A DNA stretch of 64,000 nt from JACKAQ01 sp965227145 (GTDB taxonomy: Bacteria; Calditrichota; Calditrichia; RBG-13-44-9; J075). Positions 25,673 to 35,400 of this stretch are shown here, piece after piece. The notes under the pieces are model-generated. The model searched no databases, was not told the DNA's origin, and saw only the letters and a program-made list of their open reading frames with translations. The DNA is taken from the NCBI GenBank assembly GCA_965227145.1, contig OZ245730.1, forward strand, positions 5,952,001-6,016,000, given 5' to 3'. Position 1 is the stretch's first letter. Every line of letters starts with the position of its first letter. Both the position numbers and the translations under genes were made by a program.

Positions 25673-26572
25673 TCATTTATCGGGTAGATGTTTCTGTTCG
25701 TCTGCCGGTTCGATATGTATATTTACTTCCAAAATGTTTAGACCCGCGGCAAGCAGCTTGTCTTTAACAAGGTGGGCAATCTCGTGCCCTTCTTTAACGG
25801 TAATTTTGCTGTTTACCTGAACATGAAGATCGACGACAAATTCCAATCCCATTTTTCTAACGATGCATTTTTCCGTAGCAACCACACCCTTTACTTCATT
25901 TGCTTTTTCATGAATTAATTGAGAAAGATTGCCCTGAGGTTTTGCATCCATTATCTCATTAAAAGCAGGGATAAACAGAAAAATAGCATTGGCAATAATG
26001 ATCAGGGAGGCAATTAACGCTGCCCAGTCATCTGCACTTTCCCACCCTTCACCACCGATGAGCGCAACCAAAATTCCGATAAAAACGGCAGCGGAAGTTA
26101 TGGCATCGCTCCGATGATGCCATGAATCGGTATTTACGGCAGTGCTGTTGATTGCTTTGCCAACCTTGTTCACTTTACGAAAAAGGAGCTCTTTGGTAAT
26201 CACTACTGCGACCAGAACCCCGAGTGTGAATGGCTCAGGTGCGTGATGGGGCGTGCGTATTTCGCTGATGCTTTGGGTGATAATTGTTGCAGCGGCAGCA
26301 AACAGGGCAATTGTGACAACAATTGCAGCGATTGGCTCAGCCTTTCCGTGACCATACGGGTGGCTTTCATCCCTCGGCTTGGTCGAGAATTTTATTCCGA
26401 CATAAACGATCAGCGAACTCAAGACATCCGAAGAAGATTCGATGGCATCTGCAATAAGTGCATATGAATTACCGATATAGCCTGCGATTCCCTTAATAAT
26501 TGCCAGGGCGGAATTTATGATGATCCCGTACAATGTTGTTTTGAGCCCCATTTCGGAATTTTCAATACTCAT
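25673..26572 (-). CDS. Cation diffusion facilitator (CDF) family metal transporter
   Basis: 299 residues, six membrane helices and a cytoplasmic C-terminal domain. Metal-site signatures are LIADAIESSSDVLSSLIVY in helix 2 and TDSWHHRSDAITSAAVFIG in helix 5, with the HPYGHGKAEPIAAIV loop between. Family members export Zn, Co, Cd, Fe or Mn by proton antiport across the inner membrane. The HxxxD signature in helix 5 fits Zn-type or Fe/Zn-type CDFs. It is transcribed towards the cytochrome genes but separated by 134 bases, so a link with iron or metal respiration is only suggestive. Confidence 0.93.
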   Translation of the reverse strand: MSIENSEMGLKTTLYGIIINSALAIIKGIAGYIGNSYALIADAIESSSDVLSSLIVYVGIKFSTKPRDESHPYGHGKAEPIAAIVVTIALFAAAATIITQSISEIRTPHHAPEPFTLGVLVAVVITKELLFRKVNKVGKAINSTAVNTDSWHHRSDAITSAAVFIGILVALIGGEGWESADDWAALIASLIIIANAIFLFIPAFNEIMDAKPQGNLSQLIHEKANEVKGVVATEKCIVRKMGLEFVVDLHVQVNSKITVKEGHEIAHLVKDKLLAAGLNILEVNIHIEPADEQKHLPDK

Positions 26573-26807
26573 TCAAGCCTCAATGATGAACGTAAATGTA
26601 AATCCGGTACAACAGAAACCGGGGAAATTTCCCTGCATTACTCAATACTAAAATTTGCTGAATTTTCCAATAATTAGGTATGGATTATGAAGATTTTAGC
26701 AGAATTTGGCAGCGACTCGTTTTTTGTGCGGACATCGCGAAAACGGCTGAGAAAAAGCCCCGCAAAATTTAGTGAGAATGACAGCGTCGATAAACAAGGT
26801 GATGTTG

Positions 26808-28181
26808 TTAACCGTTCATTCGCACGTATGACGTCAATTCGCTCATCGGAAATTTGCGTGAATGTGCAGATACAATCAGCTGATTTTCAAAGTTTACCAG
26901 CCCAATTAATCTGGATATTTGTCCGGCCAAATTTTTTATATGTGAACGATATGAATACAGCCGATACGCTTTGGTAAGCAACTGCATGCAGATATAATAT
27001 GCCAACCGGTCGGGCGAAATTGCAGATGGATTTTCGTCGCAATAACCGGAAAGCAGCGCGGAAACCATTGCCTCAATTTGCCATTGGGGATAATTGTTCA
27101 CCTGCAAATCAACGATAAAGCTGGCCAAATCCCATTCGGCATCACCCAAACAAAGTTCGTCGAAATCGAATAAAAACAAACGGTTGTCGGAAACCGCAAG
27201 CTGGTTTGGGTGGAAATCGCCGTGGAGGGTGCACAATTCGTTCGCCGCTAATGGCGGGTTCGACTGAAAGTAATGGATTAGCACATCGATCTGCCCGGAA
27301 ACCGCCGGAAAAGCACGGGCAATTTTCCCGGCCTTTTTGGCAACTTCCGGCAAATCCAGTTTTTTTTCGATACGTAAATCCAGCGGCAGCTTCCGGGTGT
27401 GAAATTTCCGCAATGCTTTACCGGTGGCAAACAGAATCTCCGTTTGTGCAGCGGATTTCAGGATTTCCGGTAACGGTATCGCATTCGCATCGGTCATCCA
27501 CAAAGTATGGGTTTTGTCGGAATAGCCGAGTGGTGCTGGTGTCGAAAAATCATCCGGATGTTGTAAATGTTCCCGCAAAGCCAACAAATTTCGGAAAGTT
27601 TGTTGTCCGCTGGCATCGCGAAAGGTTTTGCCGTAAATCGTAACCGGTTCAGTTTCGCCGTGTAAAGTGCTGTGTAAAATGTATTTGGCAGTGCAGCGGT
27701 GTTCCGGGTAATAATGGGCAACCCGGATGTCAATTTTTTTGATCAATTCCGGTGCGGCAACTGCCGCGGACAGCGCGGAAAATGGCAAATGACCCATCAC
27801 TTTTTGGGCATCGAGCAGCCCGGCAAGTTGTGGTAGTTTTGGATCGCACGGGAAACGATACACAACGGCATCCATTTCCGGTAACCAGAAAACGCCGGTG
27901 TTTCCCGCAGCCGATCGAAATTCTTTCTCACTGCGACCGTCACAAAATGCCCGCAAAAACAGGATTTCTGATGGTGGTTTCCCGCCATTCGAATCGGTGA
28001 ATTTTACCGCATAGCACACATTTAAAAATGAGCGATGCATTTTTTTGAATATTTTTTTTCGCGTTCGTAAAATCCGGCAATCGATAATTTGGAAGCGATT
28101 TTGGGCGAATAGCGGCAATTGCTGCAATATTTTGGCGGCAAACATTGTGTCGCATAAATGATCAAAATTTGGATTCAGCAT
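26808..28181 (-). CDS. Aminoglycoside phosphotransferase (APH)-fold kinase
   Basis: 457 residues. The C-terminal half carries the APH catalytic signature LHGDFHPNQLAVSDNRLFLFDF, with HGDxxxxN and the metal-binding DFD, followed by GDAEWDLASFIVDLQ. The N-terminal 180 residues lack a clear glycine loop. It is the first of two APH-like proteins in the exopolysaccharide locus; the other is at 33955 with the same layout, and both begin with a VYRFPCDPKLP/VIRAFPNDRKLHGLP-like segment, so they are probable paralogs. They may phosphorylate a sugar or lipid carrier rather than an antibiotic. The 235 bases before it (26573-26807) hold no gene. Confidence 0.8.
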   Translation of the reverse strand: MLNPNFDHLCDTMFAAKILQQLPLFAQNRFQIIDCRILRTRKKIFKKMHRSFLNVCYAVKFTDSNGGKPPSEILFLRAFCDGRSEKEFRSAAGNTGVFWLPEMDAVVYRFPCDPKLPQLAGLLDAQKVMGHLPFSALSAAVAAPELIKKIDIRVAHYYPEHRCTAKYILHSTLHGETEPVTIYGKTFRDASGQQTFRNLLALREHLQHPDDFSTPAPLGYSDKTHTLWMTDANAIPLPEILKSAAQTEILFATGKALRKFHTRKLPLDLRIEKKLDLPEVAKKAGKIARAFPAVSGQIDVLIHYFQSNPPLAANELCTLHGDFHPNQLAVSDNRLFLFDFDELCLGDAEWDLASFIVDLQVNNYPQWQIEAMVSALLSGYCDENPSAISPDRLAYYICMQLLTKAYRLYSYRSHIKNLAGQISRLIGLVNFENQLIVSAHSRKFPMSELTSYVRMNG

Positions 28182-28210
28182 ATCTCAAACGGGTTTTGCG
28201 GTTGGTTTTT

Positions 28211-30079
28211 CTAAAAATTGAAATCCATTTTAAAAGTAAGGTGATAGGCTAACTTGTTCGCATTTGCGCCGAACGCCGCGCCGGAGCGATAAACAGCGCC
28301 CAAAATTTCCAGTTCCAGGCGTTTCCATTCTTCGATGCCGAAAACGGCGTCAACTTCCCAGCCGAGTTCGCGATCGATGCCGTTGGGATCGGCTTTTATT
28401 TTGCCGGGCAAATTTTCGGATGCAACCACCTGAGCATAGCGGTGATAGAGAAATTCTACCGAGCTGGATTTGAGCATCGGAAATCCGGCGGACAGCGAGA
28501 AAATCGAAATATTCGACAATTCCGGACGGGACAATTCGCCGTAATACCGGAAGCGATCCACGCCGTTGTAGCGATTGTTGTTATCGTGCAAACCGGTTTG
28601 GCGGAAATTTCTGTCCCAATTGTCGGTGGGATTATCATCGCCGGAACCGATGGCGTAGCTTGCTGTAAATGTTGGATTTAGCGGTAACGGCGTTTGCCAA
28701 CTCATTCCCAAATCCATCGCCCAACCGGCTGCTTTTATAGTGTTGCGTTCTTCCACGATCAATTGTGCTTCGTCTGCAATTTCAATATTGTCAAATTCGT
28801 AGTTGCGCACCTGCCCGCCCATTCCGGCAATATCCACCCAATATTCCGCAGCGCCGACCACTTCAAATTCCAGGTTGCCGGAAAAACGGGTGCCCAGCCA
28901 ACCCATTGTCGCGTCAATTTCATCTTCGCGATTCGCGCTGATAATATTGCCGATAAACGGGCGATCCGAATGATCGTGCTGTGCGAGATAAAACAGATCA
29001 AATTGGTGATTGCGGGTGAATTGCAGCCTCATTCGCCCGAGTACGCGGGTGATTTTTTCTTTGTCCGGCTCGATTTTTCGCTGATTGAGCGCCAGCGGTG
29101 CAATTTCTTTTGCTAATCCCAATTCAAAATAAAATTTGCGGGTAGCGATGTAAAGCCGGATAGCGTCCAAATCGCGATCCCACCACCATTCGCGATCTTC
29201 CCGGATATTTTGCCGGCCGATTTGCAGGCTCAACGGCGTTCCGGCGATGTTACCCCACAGCAGCCAGCTTTCGCCGCGTTCTAATTCGCTGGTGGCGCTG
29301 CGTTCGCCGCCTTCTTCGTAAAGCAGCCATTCGCGATTGGTTTTGGTTTCCAGAAACAGCGATGCGTTGCGCGAGAAGCGGTAAAATAATTCCAGTTCGA
29401 TCGCGTTTTCCATATCCAGTTTGTCATCTGCTTCTGCGCGATTCAGTTTAAAATCGCCGTCGAAACCGGATTTTGAGCCCAGTTCCCCGCCGATCACCAG
29501 CGGTTTGCCGAACAGCGGAATGGTCAACTGCTGCTCCGGGCGTTTGTCGTCCGGATGGCGGATGAGCGATGTGCCGCGATAATACACCGCCATCGGAATG
29601 GTAATGGGCATTCCCAAAATTTCCAATTGCAAATCGCCGTTGTTGAGCGTTTGCGAATGGCTTACTTCGCCGATAATTTCGATGGCTGCGCCGTCATCCG
29701 CTTCTTTTTCAACAAAATTTGCCATTAATTCGCCGGCAATTTTGAATGTGCCTTTCACTTTTACCGGTTTGCCCGGTTGCAAATCTTCCGGCTGCAAATC
29801 TTCAAAAATTGTTTCTTTTGACAATAGAATCACCACCGGCCCGATAAACATTTTCCGATCCCGGAATGCCACATCCGCTATGCGTCCGCTGATGGTGATT
29901 TTGTCCGGTTCTTTGTCATTATCGCGAAACTGGATGCGATTGGCGATCAGGTGCTTGCCGTCCTGTGTGACGGTCACTTTCAGGCGTTCGCCGAGTAATT
30001 CCTGTCCAAATGCCACGGAAAATCCGGTCAGGATGATGCACAAAATGGCGTTCGAAATAAAGGTTGAGTGCTGTTTCAT
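28211..30079 (-). CDS. AlgE-like outer-membrane polysaccharide export protein
   Basis: 622 residues from the ATG at 30079; AGGTGG lies nine bases ahead, which favours it over a GTG four codons upstream. Signal peptide ends SVAFGQ. Residues 25-165 are an OB-like DUF5666-type region (ISGRIADVAF, KPVKVKGTF, IEIIGEV). Residues 220-622 are a beta-barrel with WLLWGNIAGTPLSLQIGRQN and WWWDRDLDAIRLY, typical of alginate export (AlgE-like) proteins. The C-terminal FKMDFNF ends in Phe. It would release the polymer made by the neighbouring glycosyltransferases through the outer membrane. Confidence 0.82.
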   Translation of the reverse strand: MKQHSTFISNAILCIILTGFSVAFGQELLGERLKVTVTQDGKHLIANRIQFRDNDKEPDKITISGRIADVAFRDRKMFIGPVVILLSKETIFEDLQPEDLQPGKPVKVKGTFKIAGELMANFVEKEADDGAAIEIIGEVSHSQTLNNGDLQLEILGMPITIPMAVYYRGTSLIRHPDDKRPEQQLTIPLFGKPLVIGGELGSKSGFDGDFKLNRAEADDKLDMENAIELELFYRFSRNASLFLETKTNREWLLYEEGGERSATSELERGESWLLWGNIAGTPLSLQIGRQNIREDREWWWDRDLDAIRLYIATRKFYFELGLAKEIAPLALNQRKIEPDKEKITRVLGRMRLQFTRNHQFDLFYLAQHDHSDRPFIGNIISANREDEIDATMGWLGTRFSGNLEFEVVGAAEYWVDIAGMGGQVRNYEFDNIEIADEAQLIVEERNTIKAAGWAMDLGMSWQTPLPLNPTFTASYAIGSGDDNPTDNWDRNFRQTGLHDNNNRYNGVDRFRYYGELSRPELSNISIFSLSAGFPMLKSSSVEFLYHRYAQVVASENLPGKIKADPNGIDRELGWEVDAVFGIEEWKRLELEILGAVYRSGAAFGANANKLAYHLTFKMDFNF

Positions 30080-30127
30080 AATGTTTTCCACCTGTGTTAC
30101 GGTGTGGTTGTTACTGTTTCGGGATCA

Positions 30128-32113
30128 CTATGCGTGACTGTTTTGACGGTGCAATTTTTCGGCTTTGATTTGCACCAGCTCGCGCATCGGGTAAAATTTG
30201 GCGAAGCTGTGCGACGCCAGCAGGTGCAGCAATTCGTCCAGTTCCTGCAAATTGGCGTCATTCATTTGGGCGTGATGGAACATGATGCCCGGCATTTTGC
30301 TTTTACGGATACCGGCTGCCAAATACTCGCCAAATTCCTCGCGGGTGAGCGCAACGCCGTTGCGTTTGCGTAGCCAGTCGATGTGAATTGGCAGTTCGAT
30401 CAACCCGGATTGGTGCAGCGGCTCGGCGGTTGCATCGCGGGAAAGCGCATCGAAATCCAATAATTGCAACACTTTAGCTGTGTCTGCCGTGCAGCGGTTC
30501 CACGGCGGCGTGAAAATGGCGTCCAGCGCATCGCTGCCAAAAATGTTTTCCAACTGCGTTTTGCCACGACTGATGTCCTCAAATTGGGCATCCACAGTTC
30601 GGTCGCTGCCAAACTCGCAGTTGCGCCCTTCTTTTTGATGATTTTGGTGCAAATAGCCGTGCTGGTGCAGCCCGATTCGTTGCGGTGCAGCCGCTTTCGC
30701 GGATTTCAAAAATTCGATGGTTTCATCATCCAGTGCGGTGGGAATGACCGCCAGATCGATGGGCAGTTGGTAGCGATCGAACAAGTTTAGCAGCGCCTGC
30801 AACCGGTCGGTTTGCCAACCGGCGTCGTCATCGCGGAAGAAAAATTTGACCGGCATCGGGGCGCTGTTCATCGCATCCAAAACCGGCGCCAGCCATTTGC
30901 TGTAGGTTTGCTTTCTGGCTGCGATCCGGCTCCGTTTTGCATCGCGTTCGCGAACCAATTGTTCGAGAATTTCGCCGGTTTTTTCCGCGCCGTTCAAATT
31001 GAGCGAAGTGCTGCCCGGCTGGAAATTCAGCAATTGTTTTACTGCGGAAAACAGCGATTCGGGCGTCAATTCCTGCGGAATGAGGTATTGCAACTGTCCC
31101 AGTTTTGCCAACCGCTGGGCGCGAATCAACTGCTCATCTTCTTCGCCTTCGGAAAAGGGAATCACCAGCGCGGGCACTTTGGATTGCAGCAAATCCATGG
31201 TGGTGTTGTAACCGCATTGGCTGATCGACGCGCGCGCGGCGCACAATTCTTTGTGGAGATTCGGCACAAATTTGATGACGTCCAGATTGGCGATTTCGGC
31301 GGAAAATTTCTTCAATTCAATAAATTCTTCATCCGGCAAAAACGGCCCGGTGATGATTTTTACGGTCAACCCAAAATGCTGCCCCAACGCCGGCGCGATG
31401 GTTGCTGCGTTGCAGAAAATATCGTAACCGAATCGTCCGCCACCGGCAGAAACCACCACTGTTTTTGATTGTTTAATTTCTGAAAAATCAACGGGTTGAA
31501 TTTTCTGTTTCGGGAGCACGAACCCGGTGTAAAATACCGGCGTTTTCAGCGGAATTTGCGGCTGAAATGTTTCTTCGAGTTGGGCAAAATCCGGGTCGGC
31601 GTGGCTGAGCACCGCATCAAAATAGCGATTGGCCAGCAACGCAGCGCGATTTTCGTGTTGTGCCTGATCTTTGCGATTGCCGACCAAAATATCACGCAGG
31701 CTGCAGGCGGTAACCGGCGCATTTTCGCCGAGGGCGTTGGCTGCTTCCAACAGCGGCAGCAGTTCGCCGACAAATTTTTTCCGCCCAAACGGAAACAGCT
31801 CGATAAACAGCACATCCGGGCGATATTCGGTGAAAATTTTCATGATTTGGTGCAGCCGGATTTCCTGTGCCTGCTCCAGCGTAATTTCCGGATCGATGCT
31901 GTAGAGGCTGTGATCAATCAATTGCCCGATGGGCGGCAGGTGAACCACTTCCAGTTCGGGCGGAAATGTCATGCCGTGCGGCAGTTCGCCGCCGTTGAGC
32001 AGCACCACGCGAAATCGGTTGGCCAATGTTTTGGCGAGTGTCAGCGAGCGCACCAGATGTCCCATCCCCATGGAGTGCTGGCAGTGGAATAATACGGTTT
32101 TTCGGGTGTCCAT
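30128..32113 (-). CDS. Glycosyltransferase fused to polysaccharide deacetylase-like domain
   Basis: 661 residues. Residues 1-400 are a GT-B transferase of the MurG/GT28-like type: an acceptor loop FHCQHSMGMGHLVRSLTLA, then VVVSAGGGRFGYDIF and the donor-site segment ISQCGYNTTMDLLQSKVPAL. Residues 425-650 resemble a NodB/polysaccharide deacetylase barrel: KFFFRDDDAGW for the Asp-Asp motif, GLHQHGYLHQNH for zinc-binding His, and FTPPWNR for the third motif. One chain may thus transfer a sugar and remove an acetyl group, or the second domain may be a carbohydrate binder. No signal peptide: cytoplasmic. A close relative of the first half is at 40148. Confidence 0.8.
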   Translation of the reverse strand: MDTRKTVLFHCQHSMGMGHLVRSLTLAKTLANRFRVVLLNGGELPHGMTFPPELEVVHLPPIGQLIDHSLYSIDPEITLEQAQEIRLHQIMKIFTEYRPDVLFIELFPFGRKKFVGELLPLLEAANALGENAPVTACSLRDILVGNRKDQAQHENRAALLANRYFDAVLSHADPDFAQLEETFQPQIPLKTPVFYTGFVLPKQKIQPVDFSEIKQSKTVVVSAGGGRFGYDIFCNAATIAPALGQHFGLTVKIITGPFLPDEEFIELKKFSAEIANLDVIKFVPNLHKELCAARASISQCGYNTTMDLLQSKVPALVIPFSEGEEDEQLIRAQRLAKLGQLQYLIPQELTPESLFSAVKQLLNFQPGSTSLNLNGAEKTGEILEQLVRERDAKRSRIAARKQTYSKWLAPVLDAMNSAPMPVKFFFRDDDAGWQTDRLQALLNLFDRYQLPIDLAVIPTALDDETIEFLKSAKAAAPQRIGLHQHGYLHQNHQKEGRNCEFGSDRTVDAQFEDISRGKTQLENIFGSDALDAIFTPPWNRCTADTAKVLQLLDFDALSRDATAEPLHQSGLIELPIHIDWLRKRNGVALTREEFGEYLAAGIRKSKMPGIMFHHAQMNDANLQELDELLHLLASHSFAKFYPMRELVQIKAEKLHRQNSHA

Positions 32114-32155
32114 TTTTTCTCTCTCGTTGGTTTAAACTATTGTTTTATTTTGATT

Positions 32156-33943
32156 TCAGGCGATTTCCTGCATGGGAAACAACCGACCGTTTTGCAGATG
32201 CAGCACTTCGTCTGCAATTGCGCAAAGCGCCGGGTTGTGTGTAATAATCATGCAGGTGCGCCCGATACGGATGCGTTTCAGCGCGTTCATAATTACGGTT
32301 GCGGATTGCGCGTCCACGTTGGCGAGCGGCTCATCCAGCACCAAAACCGGGCGATTGAGCAAAAATGCCCGCGCCAGCGCCAGCCGTTTTTGCTGTCCGC
32401 CGGAGATGTTCAATCCTTCTTCCGCAATTTTTGTGTCCAGCTTTTTGGGCAGACGATCGACAAATTCGGCGAGATCCACAAACGTGAGCGCTTCGCGAAT
32501 GGCGGCATCGCTGATTGCGGTATTGTCGCCGCAAAGCACGTCGCGAATGGTGCCGGAGAACAGATACGCCTGCTGCAACGTCACGGAAATATTTTCCCGC
32601 AGCGATGTTGCAGAAATTTGCGCCAGCGGCACGCCGTCGATGACGATTTCCCCGGCGGTGGGCTCGAACAGGCGCAGCAGCAACGAAAGTGTGGTGCTTT
32701 TTCCCGCGCCGCTTTGTCCCATTATCACGGTCAGTTTGTCCGGGTGCAGCCGGAAATTGACGCCTTTCAGCACGAAATCGCGCTGTTTCTGTTCGGGATA
32801 GGCAAACCAGACGTTGCGGAATTCAATTTCGCCGCGCATTTTGGCGATCTCGCGGGCGTTGATGGCTTCTAAATCGCCGGATTTTTCATCGAACAATCTG
32901 GCGATCTGCTCGCCGCCAGCCATGCCGCGCGTGGCAGAATCGGTCAGGTCGTTCACTTTGTCCGCCGGTTTGGTGAGTTTGTTCAGATATGCGATAAAAA
33001 CGGTCAGTTCGCCGACAGTCAGTTGTCCGTTGAGCACCATCAGCGCGCCGCCGCCGATCATCACTGTGGATGCGATGCCTTTGGCGAATTTCAACATGCG
33101 CTCCATTTCGGCAATTACGCGGATGGAATCCACACCGGCGCTGAGGCTTTGTTCATTTATTTCCCGGAAATCGCGGCGGGTTTTTTGTTCGAACCCCAAT
33201 GCCTGGATCAGCGGCAAATTGCGGATAATTTCTTGCGCCAAACCGGCAATGCTGCCCTCGTGGCGGCGTTTGCTGCGGGCAGTTTTGCGGAGTTTGGCGC
33301 CGTATCTGCGAACCAGCAGAAACAGACCGCCAAACATGATCACACCTAAAAATCCCAGCGTTGGCTGCACCGCAAACATCACCGCGAGTGTGAAAACAGT
33401 GGTTGCGCCGTGTTCAAACATTTGCGGCATTGTTTTGGTGAGCAATCGGGTGAAAATGCTGACATCGCCAACCATGCGCAGCACCAGTTCGCCGCTGCGA
33501 TATTTCATTCGGGTGGTGCCCGGCAGCGACTGGATGTGTGCCAATACCCGGTCGCGGATGCTCAAATTGAGCTGTTCGCGCACCCGTGCGATAATCACTT
33601 TGTTTGTGGTGTTCAACACTGCTTCGATGCTGTTCAGCAGAAAAAATCCGGCGGCGATAATCACTACCCAAACAGAAGCGGACAGAGTTACGTTCAGCAG
33701 GGTGTTGAATGCGGCGACATCGTTTTTCTCCAAAAAGTGATCGATAATCAGCTTTAGCGGCCACGGCGTCAACACGCCGGCGATCACGGCCAACACGCTC
33801 AAAAAATAGTAGCTCGCCAGCCCGCTTTTTTGCGTTGAAATTTCTCCGCGAAAAATGCCAAACAGTTGTTTCAATAGCTGAAATTCGTTGCCAGGTTGAT
33901 GATTGTTGTTCAATTTCAATTCCTTAAATTTTGTAAAATACAC
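32156..33943 (-). CDS. ABC transporter, fused permease and ATPase (exporter type)
   Basis: 595 residues: a six-helix membrane domain (about 50-330) and a nucleotide-binding domain with Walker A VIMGQSGAGKST, signature ISGGQQKRLALARAFL and Walker B VLVLDEPLANVD. It is a half-size exporter of the MsbA/lipid-linked type that works as a homodimer. In an exopolysaccharide locus it may flip a lipid-linked oligosaccharide or export a precursor. It lies 42 bases before the fused glycosyltransferase and 11 bases after the second APH-like gene, so all three are in one transcript. Confidence 0.92.
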   Translation of the reverse strand: MYFTKFKELKLNNNHQPGNEFQLLKQLFGIFRGEISTQKSGLASYYFLSVLAVIAGVLTPWPLKLIIDHFLEKNDVAAFNTLLNVTLSASVWVVIIAAGFFLLNSIEAVLNTTNKVIIARVREQLNLSIRDRVLAHIQSLPGTTRMKYRSGELVLRMVGDVSIFTRLLTKTMPQMFEHGATTVFTLAVMFAVQPTLGFLGVIMFGGLFLLVRRYGAKLRKTARSKRRHEGSIAGLAQEIIRNLPLIQALGFEQKTRRDFREINEQSLSAGVDSIRVIAEMERMLKFAKGIASTVMIGGGALMVLNGQLTVGELTVFIAYLNKLTKPADKVNDLTDSATRGMAGGEQIARLFDEKSGDLEAINAREIAKMRGEIEFRNVWFAYPEQKQRDFVLKGVNFRLHPDKLTVIMGQSGAGKSTTLSLLLRLFEPTAGEIVIDGVPLAQISATSLRENISVTLQQAYLFSGTIRDVLCGDNTAISDAAIREALTFVDLAEFVDRLPKKLDTKIAEEGLNISGGQQKRLALARAFLLNRPVLVLDEPLANVDAQSATVIMNALKRIRIGRTCMIITHNPALCAIADEVLHLQNGRLFPMQEIA

Positions 33944-33954
33944 TATTCCGAAGG

Positions 33955-35400
33955 TTAAAAAATGTTTCTCCCCCCAAACTGAGAGGAGAAACCGGGGTGG
34001 GATGAGAGAGACTTGAAAATGCCGGGCGCATCTGCTGCGCAGGCAATGTCGTGTGCCAGAATGACCAGATATTCCGGCAAGTTGTTCAGTGTCGATTTTT
34101 GGCGGGTGATAGCCCGGAAAACCCGTTCGATGATCAGCGCAGCGGCAATGTGCCAGCGCAGTTTGGCCGGATCGATTTGCAGCGAAGATGCCCGTTGATA
34201 CGCATCGATAAATACGCCAATTACTTTTCGCAATTGGGTGGCGGACAATCGTTTTTGGATGCCCATATTAAGCATTCCGGCGATGAAACTTCCCAGATCC
34301 ACCGCCGGGTCGCCCGATGCAAGGCTGTCCAGATCGATCAGCGAAACGGTTTTTTCGTTGGTCAGAAAATTTTTCAGATGCAGATCACCGTGCAGCGTAA
34401 CGGCCGGCGATTCGCTCAAAAATGGGCGTTGGTTTAACAATAAATTTACCAGCGCAGCGGATTTTTTAAGGTTGTCAAATCCGGTTTTTTCCAGCAATTG
34501 CTGAACGGAAATGAGTTTTTCAGCGATGCTTTCGCGGGTTGTTTCGGGCAAATTCGGCAATGCGCAGCGATGCAACGCAGCAACCTGTCCGGCGGCTTTC
34601 GGGAGCATTTTCATGAATGCATCGCTGCCGAAACCGTGGTCCAGCAACGTGCCGCCCGGCAACCCTTGCTGCCACATGGAGCGCCACTTCGGGTAATATG
34701 CCAGCGGTTTTGCCATGTTCAGCGTGCCGTTTTTCCGCAACGGCGATTGCCAGATTCGCTGCATATTTTCGATCGTTTTTGCGCCTTCGTCGTTGTAATA
34801 CACTTTGCCGAAAAACGATTCGGTTCGCGGATGTTCACCGCTGAGCTGCACATCCACCCGCAGCGTGCAAACGTGTTCCGGCACAAAATGAACCACTTCG
34901 TGCTGCCAGTTTTCAATCTGCCAATTGGCGCCGATGGCAGAATTCAGCGCATCGGGAATGATGACCTCACGGAGTGTTTCCGGCTGCAATACCTGCGGCA
35001 ATCCGTGCAGTTTCCGGTCGTTCGGGAACGCGCGAATTACCATTTCCAGCGCCGGAAAATAGAGCACCGGTTCGCCGATTTCCGGTGTCGCCAACGGTTG
35101 CTGCAATGCTTTTTGGTAACGCGACTGCGATTGGCTCGCCGGATAAACCGTCGCAAAAAACCGTTGCTGCATCGCTTTGCCGCTGTTAACATCAACAAAA
35201 TCCAGCAGATAGCTGATCTGGCAATTTTTACCGGGTTTGTATTTTACCCGTTCGATGTCGCACCCGGTAATTTGCAGCTCGGATTTCGCATCGTTTGCCG
35301 ACCAGTAATTACGGAAAACATCCCGCATTTTATGGGTGTCTAAAACGGTTGCCAACTGCGGCAGTTTTGCATCTTTTGGCGGCTGGATGTGCTGTTTCAT
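33955..35400 (-). CDS. APH-fold kinase, second paralog in the locus
   Basis: 481 residues. C-terminal catalytic signature VTLHGDLHLKNFLTNEKTVSLIDLDSL (HGDxxxxN and DLD), then GDPAVDLGSFIAGM. The N-terminal half parallels the protein at 26808. Its ATG overlaps the stop of the heparinase-like gene (ATGA), so the two are translationally coupled. That coupling points to a joint role in polymer turnover or modification, for instance phosphorylating a sugar released by the lyase. Antibiotic resistance is unlikely from context. The substrate is unknown. Confidence 0.82.
   Translation of the reverse strand: MKQHIQPPKDAKLPQLATVLDTHKMRDVFRNYWSANDAKSELQITGCDIERVKYKPGKNCQISYLLDFVDVNSGKAMQQRFFATVYPASQSQSRYQKALQQPLATPEIGEPVLYFPALEMVIRAFPNDRKLHGLPQVLQPETLREVIIPDALNSAIGANWQIENWQHEVVHFVPEHVCTLRVDVQLSGEHPRTESFFGKVYYNDEGAKTIENMQRIWQSPLRKNGTLNMAKPLAYYPKWRSMWQQGLPGGTLLDHGFGSDAFMKMLPKAAGQVAALHRCALPNLPETTRESIAEKLISVQQLLEKTGFDNLKKSAALVNLLLNQRPFLSESPAVTLHGDLHLKNFLTNEKTVSLIDLDSLASGDPAVDLGSFIAGMLNMGIQKRLSATQLRKVIGVFIDAYQRASSLQIDPAKLRWHIAAALIIERVFRAITRQKSTLNNLPEYLVILAHDIACAADAPGIFKSLSSHPGFSSQFGGRNIF

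Noticed and set aside
26687..26977. 96-codon open frame on the + strand in a gap next to the APH-like gene
   Set aside because: Its second half is antisense to the kinase C-terminus, and the first half has no ribosome site or recognisable pattern.
32814..33740. 308-codon open frame on the + strand
   Set aside because: Antisense to the membrane domain of the ABC exporter; no start signal or domain.
26808..35400. Aminoglycoside resistance genes
   Set aside because: The APH fold is shared by many small-molecule kinases, and both genes sit in a polysaccharide locus. A resistance label is not supported.
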